43,333 bases of DNA, from contig NZ_FMCH01000067.1 in the NCBI RefSeq assembly GCF_900091855.1, positions 1-43,333 on the forward strand, read 5' to 3'. The stretch's first letter is position 1; every line of letters starts with the position of its first letter. The DNA comes from Streptomyces sp. DvalAA-14. Lineage in GTDB: Bacteria > Actinomycetota > Actinomycetes > Streptomycetales > Streptomycetaceae. Below are positions 7,836 through 15,658 of the stretch, piece after piece. The translations under genes were made by a program, and so were the position numbers. A model generated the notes under the pieces. The model had not been told where the DNA came from. It saw only the letters and a program-made list of their open reading frames with translations, and made no database searches.

Positions 7836-7964
7836 TTGCCGGCCCCGTCGGTCCATGAGGACGGGAGCTGCCTGCCTGATCCTGACGGCCGAACGGCGCT
7901 CCGCCCGGACCAGCCGGGCGGCGCCCGGACGCTTTCCGTCCACCCGACAGCCCGAAGGGGAACG

Positions 7965-9128
7965 ATGAAACGCGTGCCCACGCTCTCCCGCATCGCCAAG
8001 TCCGCCATCGCAGTGGCGGCGTCCATGGCGGCATTCGCCATTCCGGCCGCGTCGGCGGCCGCGTCCCCGGCACCCCGCCCGGGCCCGGCAGGCCCCGACG
8101 GCCCGGTCTTCGTCCAGACGGACAACACCGCGGGCAACACGATCGTCGCCTACCGGCGGGCCGCCGACGGCTCCCTCCACCGTCAGGGGACCTTCGCCAC
8201 CGGTGGCAAGGGCGGCATTCTCGACGGCTCGGTCGTCGACCATCTCGCGTCCCAGCACTCCCTCACCTACGACTTCGACCACCACCTGCTCTTCGCGGTG
8301 AACGCGGGCAGCAACACCGTCACAGTGTTCTCCGTCGACGGCGACCGGCTGCACCGCGAGCAGGTCATCACCTCCGGCGGCACCTTCCCGGTGAGCGTCA
8401 CCGTTCACAAGGACGCGGTCTACGTCCTCAACGCCCGTGACGGCGGCTCCATTCAGGGCTACCGGATCACGGGCAACGAGCGGCTGCAGCGCATCGCCGA
8501 CCGGAACCGCAAGCTTCACCTCGACACCACGACCGCCCCGGAGTTCACCCACACCCCCGCCCAGGTGTCCTTCACCCCGGACGGATCCCAGCTCGTCGTC
8601 ACCACGAAGCTGGGCGGCAGCAGCATCGAGGTCTTCGGCCTCAACGCCTCCGGAGCCCCCTCGGGGCGCCATACGGTCACCACCGAAGCGGGCAGGCAGC
8701 CCTTCGGCTTCACCTTCGACGCACAGGGCCGCCTGGTCGTCACCGACGGCGTCAACAACGCGGTCCTGACCTTCCGGCTCCGCCGCGACGGCCGGCTCGT
8801 CCAGCTCGACGACGCTCCCACGGGTCAGATGGCCACCTGCTGGGTCGTCCGGGCCGGCCAGTACTTCTACGCCTCCAACGCCGGCAGCAACACGCTGTCG
8901 GGATTCCGGCAGACCCGCCGCGCCACCCTGGTGCCGCTCGGCAACACCCCGACCGGGACCGGCACCGTCGACGCGGCCGTCACCCCCGACGCGCACTTCC
9001 TGTACGTCCAGACCGGCGGGGTCGGCGCCGTCGACGCCTTCCGTATCGGCGCCAACGGCTCCCTCACCCCGGTGGGTACCGTCACCGTGCCCAACGCAGT
9101 CGGCGGCGAAGGCATCGTCGCCCTCTGA
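7965..9128 (+). CDS. Secreted beta-propeller protein (lactonase-like), copy 2
   Basis: This 387-residue paralogue of the upstream gene starts at ATG 7965 with AAGGGG as ribosome site. The signal peptide covers about residues 1-28 (AIAVAASMAAFAIPAASA). Blade motifs match copy 1 nearly position by position: VFVQTDNTAGNTIVAY, LLFAVNAGSNTVTVFSVDGD, FTPDGSQLVVTTK, FYASNAGSNTLSGF and VPNAVGGEGIVAL. The central loop after IQGYRITGNE is longer and holds more charged residues than in copy 1. It has its own upstream hairpins and so is probably a separate transcript. The substrate or ligand is unknown. Confidence 0.86.
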   Translation: MKRVPTLSRIAKSAIAVAASMAAFAIPAASAAASPAPRPGPAGPDGPVFVQTDNTAGNTIVAYRRAADGSLHRQGTFATGGKGGILDGSVVDHLASQHSLTYDFDHHLLFAVNAGSNTVTVFSVDGDRLHREQVITSGGTFPVSVTVHKDAVYVLNARDGGSIQGYRITGNERLQRIADRNRKLHLDTTTAPEFTHTPAQVSFTPDGSQLVVTTKLGGSSIEVFGLNASGAPSGRHTVTTEAGRQPFGFTFDAQGRLVVTDGVNNAVLTFRLRRDGRLVQLDDAPTGQMATCWVVRAGQYFYASNAGSNTLSGFRQTRRATLVPLGNTPTGTGTVDAAVTPDAHFLYVQTGGVGAVDAFRIGANGSLTPVGTVTVPNAVGGEGIVAL

Positions 9129-9131
9129 CAC

Positions 9132-9413
9132 GGAACCCTCGCCGCCGCCGCGGGCATCGCGGTGGCCGCCCCGCGGTTCGCCCACGCGGCCGGCGGCTGG
9201 CTGGGCATCAACGGAGTCGTCCACACCAACCCCGAGGGCTGCTACGACTCGGCCTTGTGGCCGTTGAGCGTGGACAACCACACCGACGCACCCGTCATTA
9301 TCTGCAGTGGCTGCACCTGCTCGGGCGACGAACTCCAGACCGTCGAGCCGGGCGACCACGCCGTCAGCGAGTTCGGCAGCAGCGTCCTGGTCCTCGACTC
9401 GAACGACGACTGA
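9132..9413 (+). pseudogene. Small secreted protein lacking a start codon
   Basis: Directly after the propeller stop, and in the same frame, the sequence reads as the end of a signal peptide (TLAAAAGIAVAAPRFAHA). A small mature domain follows with GINGVVHTNPEGCYDSALWP, LSVDNHTDAPVI, CSGCTCSGDEL and VSEFGSSVLVLD. This resembles small secreted Cys-containing proteins of Streptomyces. No start codon fits the signal peptide: the only one (GTG 9162) lies inside its hydrophobic part, and the propeller TGA is 1 codon upstream. The 5' end has probably been deleted by a fusion. Readthrough from the propeller gene is possible but unproven. Confidence 0.6.
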
Positions 9414-9447
9414 GCCAACCCCACCCGACTCTGTCCTAGCCCCGGAA

Positions 9448-9473
9448 GGCCGGGCCTGCTACCAGGCCCGGCC
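9448..9473. terminator. Perfect 11-bp hairpin
   Basis: GGCCGGGCCTG-CTAC-CAGGCCCGGCC is a perfect 11-bp stem with a 4-nt loop, 34 nt after the small secreted protein. Outer arms CCTAG and CTAGG extend the symmetry. It is a good terminator candidate. Confidence 0.65.
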
Positions 9474-9541
9474 ACTAGGCGGACAGATTGATCTCGGTTG
9501 TCGAGACGGCAATCCCGGAGACCGAAGTGCAGGAGCTGCCC

Positions 9542-9740
9542 ATGACCATGATCCAGACCGGCAAGATCAGCCTGAGCTCCGGGAACGCGATCGAGACCTC
9601 GGGCGGGAACACCTCGACCTTCACCCGGGTCACCTTCCCGACCCCGTTCCCGGCGGGATCCGAGGTCATCGTGCTGCCGCTGACACAGACGTTCAACGGT
9701 CCGGACACACCCGGCATCCGCGTCCACGACGTGACCGGGG
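9542..9740 (+). pseudogene. H-type lectin domain protein, 3' truncated
   Basis: ATG 9542 follows AGGAG at a good distance. The first about 65 residues fit an H-type lectin domain: MIQTGKISLSSGN, FTRVTFPTPFPAGSEVIVLP, TQTFNGPDTPGIRVHDVT. Family members continue with a TGF-type strand and a C-terminal part. Here the sequence turns at about 9737 into Ala/Arg-rich translation without similarity, open to 10117, which suggests a fusion breakpoint. No signal peptide is visible. It would have been a carbohydrate-binding module; it is probably non-functional now. Confidence 0.55.
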
Positions 9741-9764
9741 CGGCGGCCGGGGCGGCCCACTCCG

Positions 9765-10030
9765 CAGCGGCTTCCGTCGAGACGCGGCAGATGGAGAAGG
9801 GCGCGCTGTCGTGGCGCCGGAGGGCGGCGCGGGCCGTCGGTGGTGGCAGGCCAGGACGGATCGGACGGGGGCGCCGCAGTCGCCGCGGTGGACGATCCCG
9901 GGCCGATCCGCGCGGCAGGCCGACACAGACGGGTTCCTCGATCCACCGGGCGGGGTCGACGCCGTGCCGCTCGGCGGGGACAGAGCGCACCCGGGCCGAG
10001 ACCCCGCGCGAGACACTCCGCGAAGCCGCC
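9765..10030 (-). pseudogene. Possible DUF6233-like remnant
   Basis: On the minus strand two frames carry pieces resembling the end of DUF6233-type Streptomyces proteins: IVHRGDCGAP in one frame and TARAALRRHDSAPFSICRVS in another, with WIEEPVCVGLPRG before them. One frame shift would join them. The match is by eye and short, and the protein is clearly not intact. The remaining sequence between 9741 and 10260 shows nothing else I can name. Confidence 0.3.
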
Positions 10031-10260
10031 CGCCAGGCCCTTGCCGGAGCCGCCACCCGCCCCCTGGTCCGTCGTCCGGAGCGCGCCGCCGGCTGCGCCC
10101 CGGCCCCCCACACCTGACACCCGCAACCGGCCGCCACGCCGCCGAACAGCAGTCCGGCATGTCCGCGCCGAGCCGCCCGGCTCAACTGTCCCGGGGCACT
10201 CGACCTTGACCTTGTGTCACCGACGTCTGACGGGGACTTCCGGATCGGCCGCCAGGGGCA

Positions 10261-11655
10261 TCAGTCGGTTTCGGTGTGGGCTTCGATGTCTTCGAGACCG
10301 CTGGGTCGTCCGGCGCGGGTCCAGCGCAGGCGGAGAGCGGCGGCGATCACGATGGTGGCGGCCAGGGACAGCAGCGGCCAACCGCGCGCGAGGTTGATGA
10401 TCAGGGTGAAAGCGACGGCGGTTGCGGCGGTGGCGTTGAGGGCGGCCAGCGCTCGGTGGTGTTCGGTGCGGGCGAAGTGGGTCATGGCGAGGAGGCCGAT
10501 GAGGAAGCTGACGAAGACGGAGACGGCGTAGAACAGGACGAGTTTCTGCTCCTTTCCGGCGGCGGCGAGGATGATGACGGCGGCGGCTGCGAGGTAGACC
10601 AGCACGGACCAGTACGGGGTGTACTGGCGGTTCGTGCGGCCGAGCCAGGCGGGCAGCACCCCGGGGCGCCGGTCACTTCCGGCGAGGGCTTTGAGCAGGC
10701 CGGGGCCCGCCTGGAACGACGAGGACGCGGCGGCCAGCAGCAGCAGTGCACTGGTGAGCTGGAAGAGCGTGTAGAGCCAGCCGGGTCCGGAGGCGGCGTG
10801 GGCGATGTCGGCGATCTGGGTGGAGTTGTGGGCGGGCAAGCCGGTGTGGAGACGGGTGGCCAGCGCGGCCAGGGTGAGGGTCAGGCCGCCGACGATGGCG
10901 AGCAGCAGGGCCAGGGTGCCGCGGCCGAAGCGCCGGCGGGCGGTGTCGTCGAGCTGTCCGAGCTGGGCGATGGCGGTGGAGGGTGCCTCGATCCCGGTGG
11001 CCAGGGCCATCGCGACGGGGAAGGCCAGCACCACGGCCAGGACGGCGGGGAGCCCGCCCGGGTGCGGGGTGGAGGGGGCGGTGCCGTGGCTGTGCGGGCC
11101 GGTGAAGCCCAGGATGATGACGGCAACGGCGACCGTGACGAACACCGCGGTCATGCCGGCGAACAGCAGCCGCCCGCGGTGCCCGAACCAGGTCAGCCCG
11201 GCCACCGCGACCAGGAGCAGCAGCGCGAAGGGGATCCTCAACGGCGCCACGCCCGGGACCAGCGCGATCACCGCGCTGACCGCCGCCGAGATCGACACGC
11301 CGATGGTCAGGACGAAGTCCACCACCAGTGCGCCGATCGGCAGGAACGTCCACTGCGGTCCGAAGGCTCGGCCGGCCGCCGCCGCGGCGCCACCGCCTTT
11401 GGGGAAGCGGGCGACCAGTTGCCAGTAGTTCGCGGTCACGAGCACGACCAGGCCGACGACCAGGGCCATGGTGGGCACCAGCCGGGACAGGTCGCCGTGC
11501 AGAGCGCGCAGGGCCGCTTCGATGGCGTAGGCGACCGAGGAGACGGGGTCGGCGATCACGGCGAATGCGAATGCGAAGAACAGCACCGACCGCCGCGGTG
11601 GCCGGCGCAGCGCAGCGGATGCCGCAGAAGGAGCAGGCGCGGGCTGGTGCGTCAC
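10261..11655 (-). CDS. APC-superfamily amino-acid permease
   Basis: This 464-residue polytopic membrane protein has about 12 hydrophobic segments. Typical APC features are SVLFFAFAFAVIADPVSSVA in helix 1, VARFPKGGGAAAAAGRAFG and FPVAMALATGIEAPSTAIA. It starts at GTG 11655 with GGGAAC upstream. The likely role is uptake or exchange of amino acids or a similar organic cation; the substrate cannot be read from sequence. It is the most distal gene of a leftward series with NhaA, phosphoketolase and a cation ATPase, but has its own 174-bp leader. That leader carries the hairpin shared with nhaA. Confidence 0.85.
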   Translation of the reverse strand: MTHQPAPAPSAASAALRRPPRRSVLFFAFAFAVIADPVSSVAYAIEAALRALHGDLSRLVPTMALVVGLVVLVTANYWQLVARFPKGGGAAAAAGRAFGPQWTFLPIGALVVDFVLTIGVSISAAVSAVIALVPGVAPLRIPFALLLLVAVAGLTWFGHRGRLLFAGMTAVFVTVAVAVIILGFTGPHSHGTAPSTPHPGGLPAVLAVVLAFPVAMALATGIEAPSTAIAQLGQLDDTARRRFGRGTLALLLAIVGGLTLTLAALATRLHTGLPAHNSTQIADIAHAASGPGWLYTLFQLTSALLLLAAASSSFQAGPGLLKALAGSDRRPGVLPAWLGRTNRQYTPYWSVLVYLAAAAVIILAAAGKEQKLVLFYAVSVFVSFLIGLLAMTHFARTEHHRALAALNATAATAVAFTLIINLARGWPLLSLAATIVIAAALRLRWTRAGRPSGLEDIEAHTETD

Positions 11656-11692
11656 AGGCAGGTTCCCGTCGATGGGCGCGGGTGAGGACCAT

Positions 11693-11711
11693 GCGGACCA
11701 GACTTCCCCAC
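11693..11711 (-). promoter_or_regulatory. Conserved leader hairpin, copy before the permease
   Basis: On the minus strand this reads GTGGGGAAGTCTGGTCCGC: a 4-bp stem GTGG/CCGC (one T-G pair) around the 11-nt loop GGAAGTCTGGT. Its 3' end is 37 nt before the GTG at 11655. The same loop occurs before nhaA at 13177-13195 with a different but still paired stem. See findings. Confidence 0.55.
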
Positions 11712-11829
11712 GGACCGTGCCTGGCCGGTGCCCCGCGCCGCACGCTGCACCGTCGGGGAAACCAGGACCGTTCGTTCACCACCCGGGGCCGCCGTCGCCG
11801 GCGTGCGGCCGGCCGCACGCTCCGGCGGG

Positions 11830-13140
11830 TCAGGGGCGCTCGGGGAGGGGCTGGTAGACGTCGGGGATGGCGTCATGATCGGCGTCGGCCGCCTCGTCCG
11901 CGCAAAGCCGCCGGTAGAGGCGGTTGCGCCAGCGCAGGACAGCGGTGGCCAGGAAGGCGGAGGCAAGGGAGCCGAGCAGGATCGCGGTCTTGATGTGATT
12001 CTCCCGATCAGTTCCGGGATCGAAGGAGAGTTCCCCGATCAGCAGGGAGACGGTGAAGCCGACTCCGGCGAGCAGGGATATGCCCAGCACGTCCCACCAC
12101 GACAGGTCACTGTCCAGCGTGGCGCGGGTGAAGCGGGCCAGCAGGAAGGTCGAGCCGAACACCCCGGCCAGTTTGCCCAGCACCAGTCCGAGGCCGACGC
12201 CGAGGCCGGCCGGGTCGGACAGTGTCGGTCCCAGGCCGCCGGACAGCGAGATGCCCGCCGAGACCAGCGCGAACAGCGGCACCGCCACCCCCGCGGAGAC
12301 CGGGCGCCAGCGGTGCTCGAACCGCTCCGACAGGCTCAGCCGCTCGCCGGCCCCGGGCAGGGCGGGAACGGCGAAGCCGAGCATGACCCCGGCGATCGTC
12401 GCGTGGATCCCGGACGCGTGCATCAGCGCCCACGCCGCCGCCCCCAGCGGCACCAGCACCCACCCGTACGTCACCCCGCGCCGGACCAGCACCCAGAACA
12501 GCGCGACCACCGCGAACGAACCCAGGAGCGCCCATCCGTTGATGCGGTCGGTGAAGACCACCGCGATCACCAGGACCGACAGCAGGTCGTCGACAACCGC
12601 CAGCGTCAGCAGGAACGAGCGAAGCCCCGCCGGCAGATGCGTACTGATGATGGCCAGCACCGCCACCGCGAACGCTATGTCGGTGGCCATCGGCACTGCC
12701 CACCCCTGCAGCGTCCCTCCGCCCGACACGGTGTTGACCGCGGTGTAGACCACGACGGGGCCGATCATCCCGCCGACCGCTGCGACGATCGGCAGCACCG
12801 CCCGGCTCGGCGAGCCCAGATCCCCCGCGACGAACTCCCGCTTGAGCTCCAGGCCGACCACGAAGAAGAACACCGCCAGCAGACCGTCCGACGCCCACTG
12901 CGCCACGGTCAGCCGCAGGTCCAGATGGGCCGGTCCGAAGGACGCGCCGGTGAAGGAGCCGTAGCCGGCTTTCCACGGCGAGTTCGCCCACAGCAGCGCC
13001 ACCAGCGCGCCGGCCATCAGCATCAGCCCGCCCACGGTCTCCCGCCGCAGTACCGATGCCATCGCCCGCGCATGACGCCGGCCCGGATGCACGAACAGCC
13101 TGCGGGCGAAAAAAAGCGGAGAGGGCGGGGTGGCGGCCAT
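11830..13140 (-). CDS. nhaA: Na+/H+ antiporter NhaA
   Basis: This 436-residue membrane antiporter exchanges cytoplasmic Na+ (or Li+) for external H+. Family signatures are ETVGGLMLMAGALVALLWAN, FFFVVGLELKREFVAGDL, PMATDIAFAVAVLAIIS and LTLAVVDDLLSVLVIAVVF. The last holds the paired Asp residues of the ion site. LLAGVGFTVSLLIGELSF is near the end. ATG 13140 was preferred to an upstream in-frame GTG (13197), because the family N-terminus starts there and a GGGAG ribosome site stands 5 nt ahead. The upstream GTG would run through the conserved hairpin. It neighbours the phosphoketolase and the cation ATPase. Confidence 0.93.
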   Translation of the reverse strand: MAATPPSPLFFARRLFVHPGRRHARAMASVLRRETVGGLMLMAGALVALLWANSPWKAGYGSFTGASFGPAHLDLRLTVAQWASDGLLAVFFFVVGLELKREFVAGDLGSPSRAVLPIVAAVGGMIGPVVVYTAVNTVSGGGTLQGWAVPMATDIAFAVAVLAIISTHLPAGLRSFLLTLAVVDDLLSVLVIAVVFTDRINGWALLGSFAVVALFWVLVRRGVTYGWVLVPLGAAAWALMHASGIHATIAGVMLGFAVPALPGAGERLSLSERFEHRWRPVSAGVAVPLFALVSAGISLSGGLGPTLSDPAGLGVGLGLVLGKLAGVFGSTFLLARFTRATLDSDLSWWDVLGISLLAGVGFTVSLLIGELSFDPGTDRENHIKTAILLGSLASAFLATAVLRWRNRLYRRLCADEAADADHDAIPDVYQPLPERP

Positions 13141-13176
13141 AAAAACTCCCGGGGAAGAGGACAGGCGGAAGACCTC

Positions 13177-13195
13177 GCCGACCAGACTTCCCGGC
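13177..13195 (-). promoter_or_regulatory. Conserved leader hairpin, copy before nhaA
   Basis: On the minus strand this reads GCCGGGAAGTCTGGTCGGC: stem GCCG/CGGC around the loop GGAAGTCTGGT. Its 3' end is 36 nt before ATG 13140. Downstream CTTCCCCGGG, just before the ribosome site, could pair with the CCGGGAAG of the hairpin as an alternative fold. Confidence 0.55.
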
Positions 13196-13209
13196 ACACC
13201 ACGACAACC

Positions 13210-13238
13210 TTAACGCGTCCATGACGTCAAGCCGTTAA
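13210..13238. other. Inverted repeat TTAACG/CGTTAA between xfp and nhaA
   Basis: TTAACG (13210-13215) and CGTTAA (13233-13238) are separated by 17 nt in the 109-bp gap after phosphoketolase. It may be an operator for nhaA or a weak terminator. A minus-strand TTGACG lies inside it (13225-13230) without a clear -10 at normal spacing. Confidence 0.35.
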
Positions 13239-13249
13239 ACTCCACGGCC

Positions 13250-15658
13250 TCACGCTTCACCGGGCTTGACGGTCATCGGGGGGCCGTGCCATGTCCAGTT
13301 GCGGATCTCGGGCAGGTCCTGGCCGTGCAGGCCGATGTAGCGGCTGTGTTCGACGAGCTTGTCCTGCATCTGCTGCTTGAGGTAGTCGCCTCGGGAGCCG
13401 AGTTCCGCGACGCGGTCGATGACGTCCATCACCAGGTGGAAGCGGTCCAGTCGGTTCTGCACTCGCATGTCGAACGGGGTGGTGATGGTGCCTTCCTCGT
13501 TGTAGCCGCGGACGTGCAGATTGCGGTTGGTCCGGGCGTAGGTGAGGCGGTGGATCAGCCAGGGATATCCGTGGAAGGCGAAGATGATGTGCTTGTCGGT
13601 GGTGAACAGCGAGTTGTAGTCCGCGTCGCTGAGTCCGTGCGGGTGCTCGGTGTCGGGTTGCAGCTTCATCAGGTCCACCACGTTGACCACGCGGATCTTC
13701 AGGTCGGGCAGATACTCGCGCAGGATCGACACCGCCGCCAGCACCTCCAGGGTGGGGGTGTCGCCGCAGCAGGCCAGTACGACGTCCGGCTCGCTGTCCT
13801 GGTCGTTGCCGGCCCACTGCCAGATCCCGGCGCCTTCGGTGCAGTGGACGACGGCGTCTTCCATGGACAGCCACTGCGGCATGGCGCGTTTGCCGGCCAC
13901 CACGACGTTGACGTAATTCCGGCTGCGCAGGCAGTGGTCGATGACGGACAGCAGGCAGTTGGCGTCCGGGGGCAGGTAGACCCGCACCACGTCGGCCTTC
14001 TTGTTGACGACGTGGTCCAGGAAGCCGGGGTCCTGGTGGGTGAAGCCGTTGTGGTCCTGTTGCCACACGTGCGAGGTGAGCAGGTAGTTCAGCGAGGCGA
14101 TGTCGCGCCGCCAGGGAAGCTGCTTGGTGACCTTCAGCCACTTCGCGTGCTGGTTGAACATCGAGTCGATGATGTGGATGAACGCCTCGTAGCAGTTGAA
14201 CAGGCCGTGCCGCCCCGTCAGCAGGTAGCCTTCCAGCCAGCCTTCGCAACTGTGCTCGCTGAGCATCGAGTCCAGGACGCGGCCGGAAGGCGCCAGGAAC
14301 TCGTCGTTCGGCTCCACTGCGGCGTTCCACTGACGGCCGGTGGCCTCGAAGACCGCGCCCAGGAAGTTGGACAGCGTTTCGTCGGGGCCGAAGATCCGGA
14401 AATTGCGGTGGTCCTCGTTGAGGGTGATCACGTCGCGGAGGAAATCCCCCAGTACCAGGGTGTCCTGCCGGTCGACGGTGCCCGGTGAGGGCACGTCCAC
14501 CGCGTGCCGGCGGAAGTCCGGCATCCGCAGATCCCTCAGCAGCAGCCCGCCGTTGGTGTGCGGATTGACGCCCATCCGCCGATTCCCCTCGGGCGCCAGC
14601 AGCGCGAGGTCGGGCATCAGCCGGCCGTCCGGGTCGAACAGTTCCTCGGGCCGGTAGCTGCGCATCCAGCTCTCCAGCTGCGGCAGATGGTCGGGATGCG
14701 CGGCGTCCACCAGCAGCGGCACCTGGTGCGAACGGAAGGTGCCCTCGACCGGCAGCCCGTCGACCGTCTTCGGCCCGGTCCAGCCTTTCGGCGACCGCAG
14801 CACGATCATCGGCCAGCGCGGACGGGTGGCGTCGCCGGTGGAGCGGGCGTGCAGCTGGATCTCCCTGATCCGCTCGACGGCCAGATCCAGCGTCTCCGCC
14901 ATCAGCCGGTGCATCGCCTCGGGCTCGGCCCCGGCCACCACATACGGCTCCCAGCCGCAGCCCCGGATGAACTGCTCCAGTTCCTCGTCCTCGATACGGG
15001 CCAGGACCGTCGGGTTGCTGATCTTGTAGCCGTTCAGGTGCAGGATGGGCAGGACCGCCCCGTCGCTGACCGGGTCGAGGAACTTGGTGGACTGCCACGC
15101 GGTGGCCAGCGGACCGGTCTCGGCTTCGCCGTCGCCCACCACGCAGGCCACCACCAGTTCCGGGTTGTCGAAGGCGGCGCCGAACGCGTGGCTGAGGGAA
15201 TAGCCCAGCTCACCGCCCTCGTGGATCGACCCCGGGGTGGTGGGCGCGACGTGGCTGGAGATTCCGCCGGGGAAGGAGAACTGGGTGAACAGCTTTTTCA
15301 GCCCCGCCTCGTCCTGGCTGATGTCCGGGTAGATCTCGCTGTAGGAACCCTCGAGGTAGGTGTTGCCCACCAATGCGGGTCCGCCGTGCCCGGGGCCGGC
15401 GATGTAGAACATGTCGAGGTCGTATTTCTTGATGACCCTGTTCAAATGCACATAGACGAAATTCTGCCCCGGTGTCGTCCCCCAGTGTCCGACGATCAGC
15501 GGCTTGACGTCCGAGAGTTCCAGGGGGCGCCTCAGCAGCGGATTGTCGTAGAGGTAGAGCTGCCCCACGGAGAGGTAGTTCGCCGCCCGCCAATACGCGT
15601 CCATAGCGTGGAGCAGGTCCGGGGACAGGGTGTCAGCGGGTCGGGTGTGCGTGGCCAT
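13250..15658 (-). CDS. xfp: Phosphoketolase (xylulose 5-phosphate/fructose 6-phosphate)
   Basis: This 802-residue thiamine-diphosphate enzyme has the full length of bacterial phosphoketolases. Visible motifs are [39 protein letters not shown], and the ThDP/Mg site [16 protein letters not shown]. It cleaves xylulose 5-phosphate or fructose 6-phosphate with phosphate to acetyl phosphate plus a glyceraldehyde or erythrose phosphate. That yields acetyl phosphate (and ATP through acetate kinase) without oxygen. AAGGAG lies 9 nt before ATG 15658. Its start overlaps the end of the ATPase gene by 26 nt, which suggests coupling. Confidence 0.95.
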   Translation of the reverse strand: MATHTRPADTLSPDLLHAMDAYWRAANYLSVGQLYLYDNPLLRRPLELSDVKPLIVGHWGTTPGQNFVYVHLNRVIKKYDLDMFYIAGPGHGGPALVGNTYLEGSYSEIYPDISQDEAGLKKLFTQFSFPGGISSHVAPTTPGSIHEGGELGYSLSHAFGAAFDNPELVVACVVGDGEAETGPLATAWQSTKFLDPVSDGAVLPILHLNGYKISNPTVLARIEDEELEQFIRGCGWEPYVVAGAEPEAMHRLMAETLDLAVERIREIQLHARSTGDATRPRWPMIVLRSPKGWTGPKTVDGLPVEGTFRSHQVPLLVDAAHPDHLPQLESWMRSYRPEELFDPDGRLMPDLALLAPEGNRRMGVNPHTNGGLLLRDLRMPDFRRHAVDVPSPGTVDRQDTLVLGDFLRDVITLNEDHRNFRIFGPDETLSNFLGAVFEATGRQWNAAVEPNDEFLAPSGRVLDSMLSEHSCEGWLEGYLLTGRHGLFNCYEAFIHIIDSMFNQHAKWLKVTKQLPWRRDIASLNYLLTSHVWQQDHNGFTHQDPGFLDHVVNKKADVVRVYLPPDANCLLSVIDHCLRSRNYVNVVVAGKRAMPQWLSMEDAVVHCTEGAGIWQWAGNDQDSEPDVVLACCGDTPTLEVLAAVSILREYLPDLKIRVVNVVDLMKLQPDTEHPHGLSDADYNSLFTTDKHIIFAFHGYPWLIHRLTYARTNRNLHVRGYNEEGTITTPFDMRVQNRLDRFHLVMDVIDRVAELGSRGDYLKQQMQDKLVEHSRYIGLHGQDLPEIRNWTWHGPPMTVKPGEA

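Noticed and set aside
13177..13195. nhaA-I/nhaA-II (Li+) riboswitch
   Set aside because: The hairpin with loop GGAAGTCTGGT does not resemble what I know of those classes, and the same element precedes a permease.
13141..13197. GTG 13197 as the nhaA start
   Set aside because: It would add 19 residues with no family match and put the conserved hairpin inside coding sequence. ATG 13140 has a ribosome site.
11728..13224. Plus-strand ORF opposite nhaA
   Set aside because: Its composition (Gln/Arg/His-rich, no domain) is that of an antisense shadow, while NhaA is clear on the other strand.
13200..13235. Standard promoter with TTGACG before nhaA
   Set aside because: No -10 hexamer is seen at 16-19 nt from it on the minus strand.
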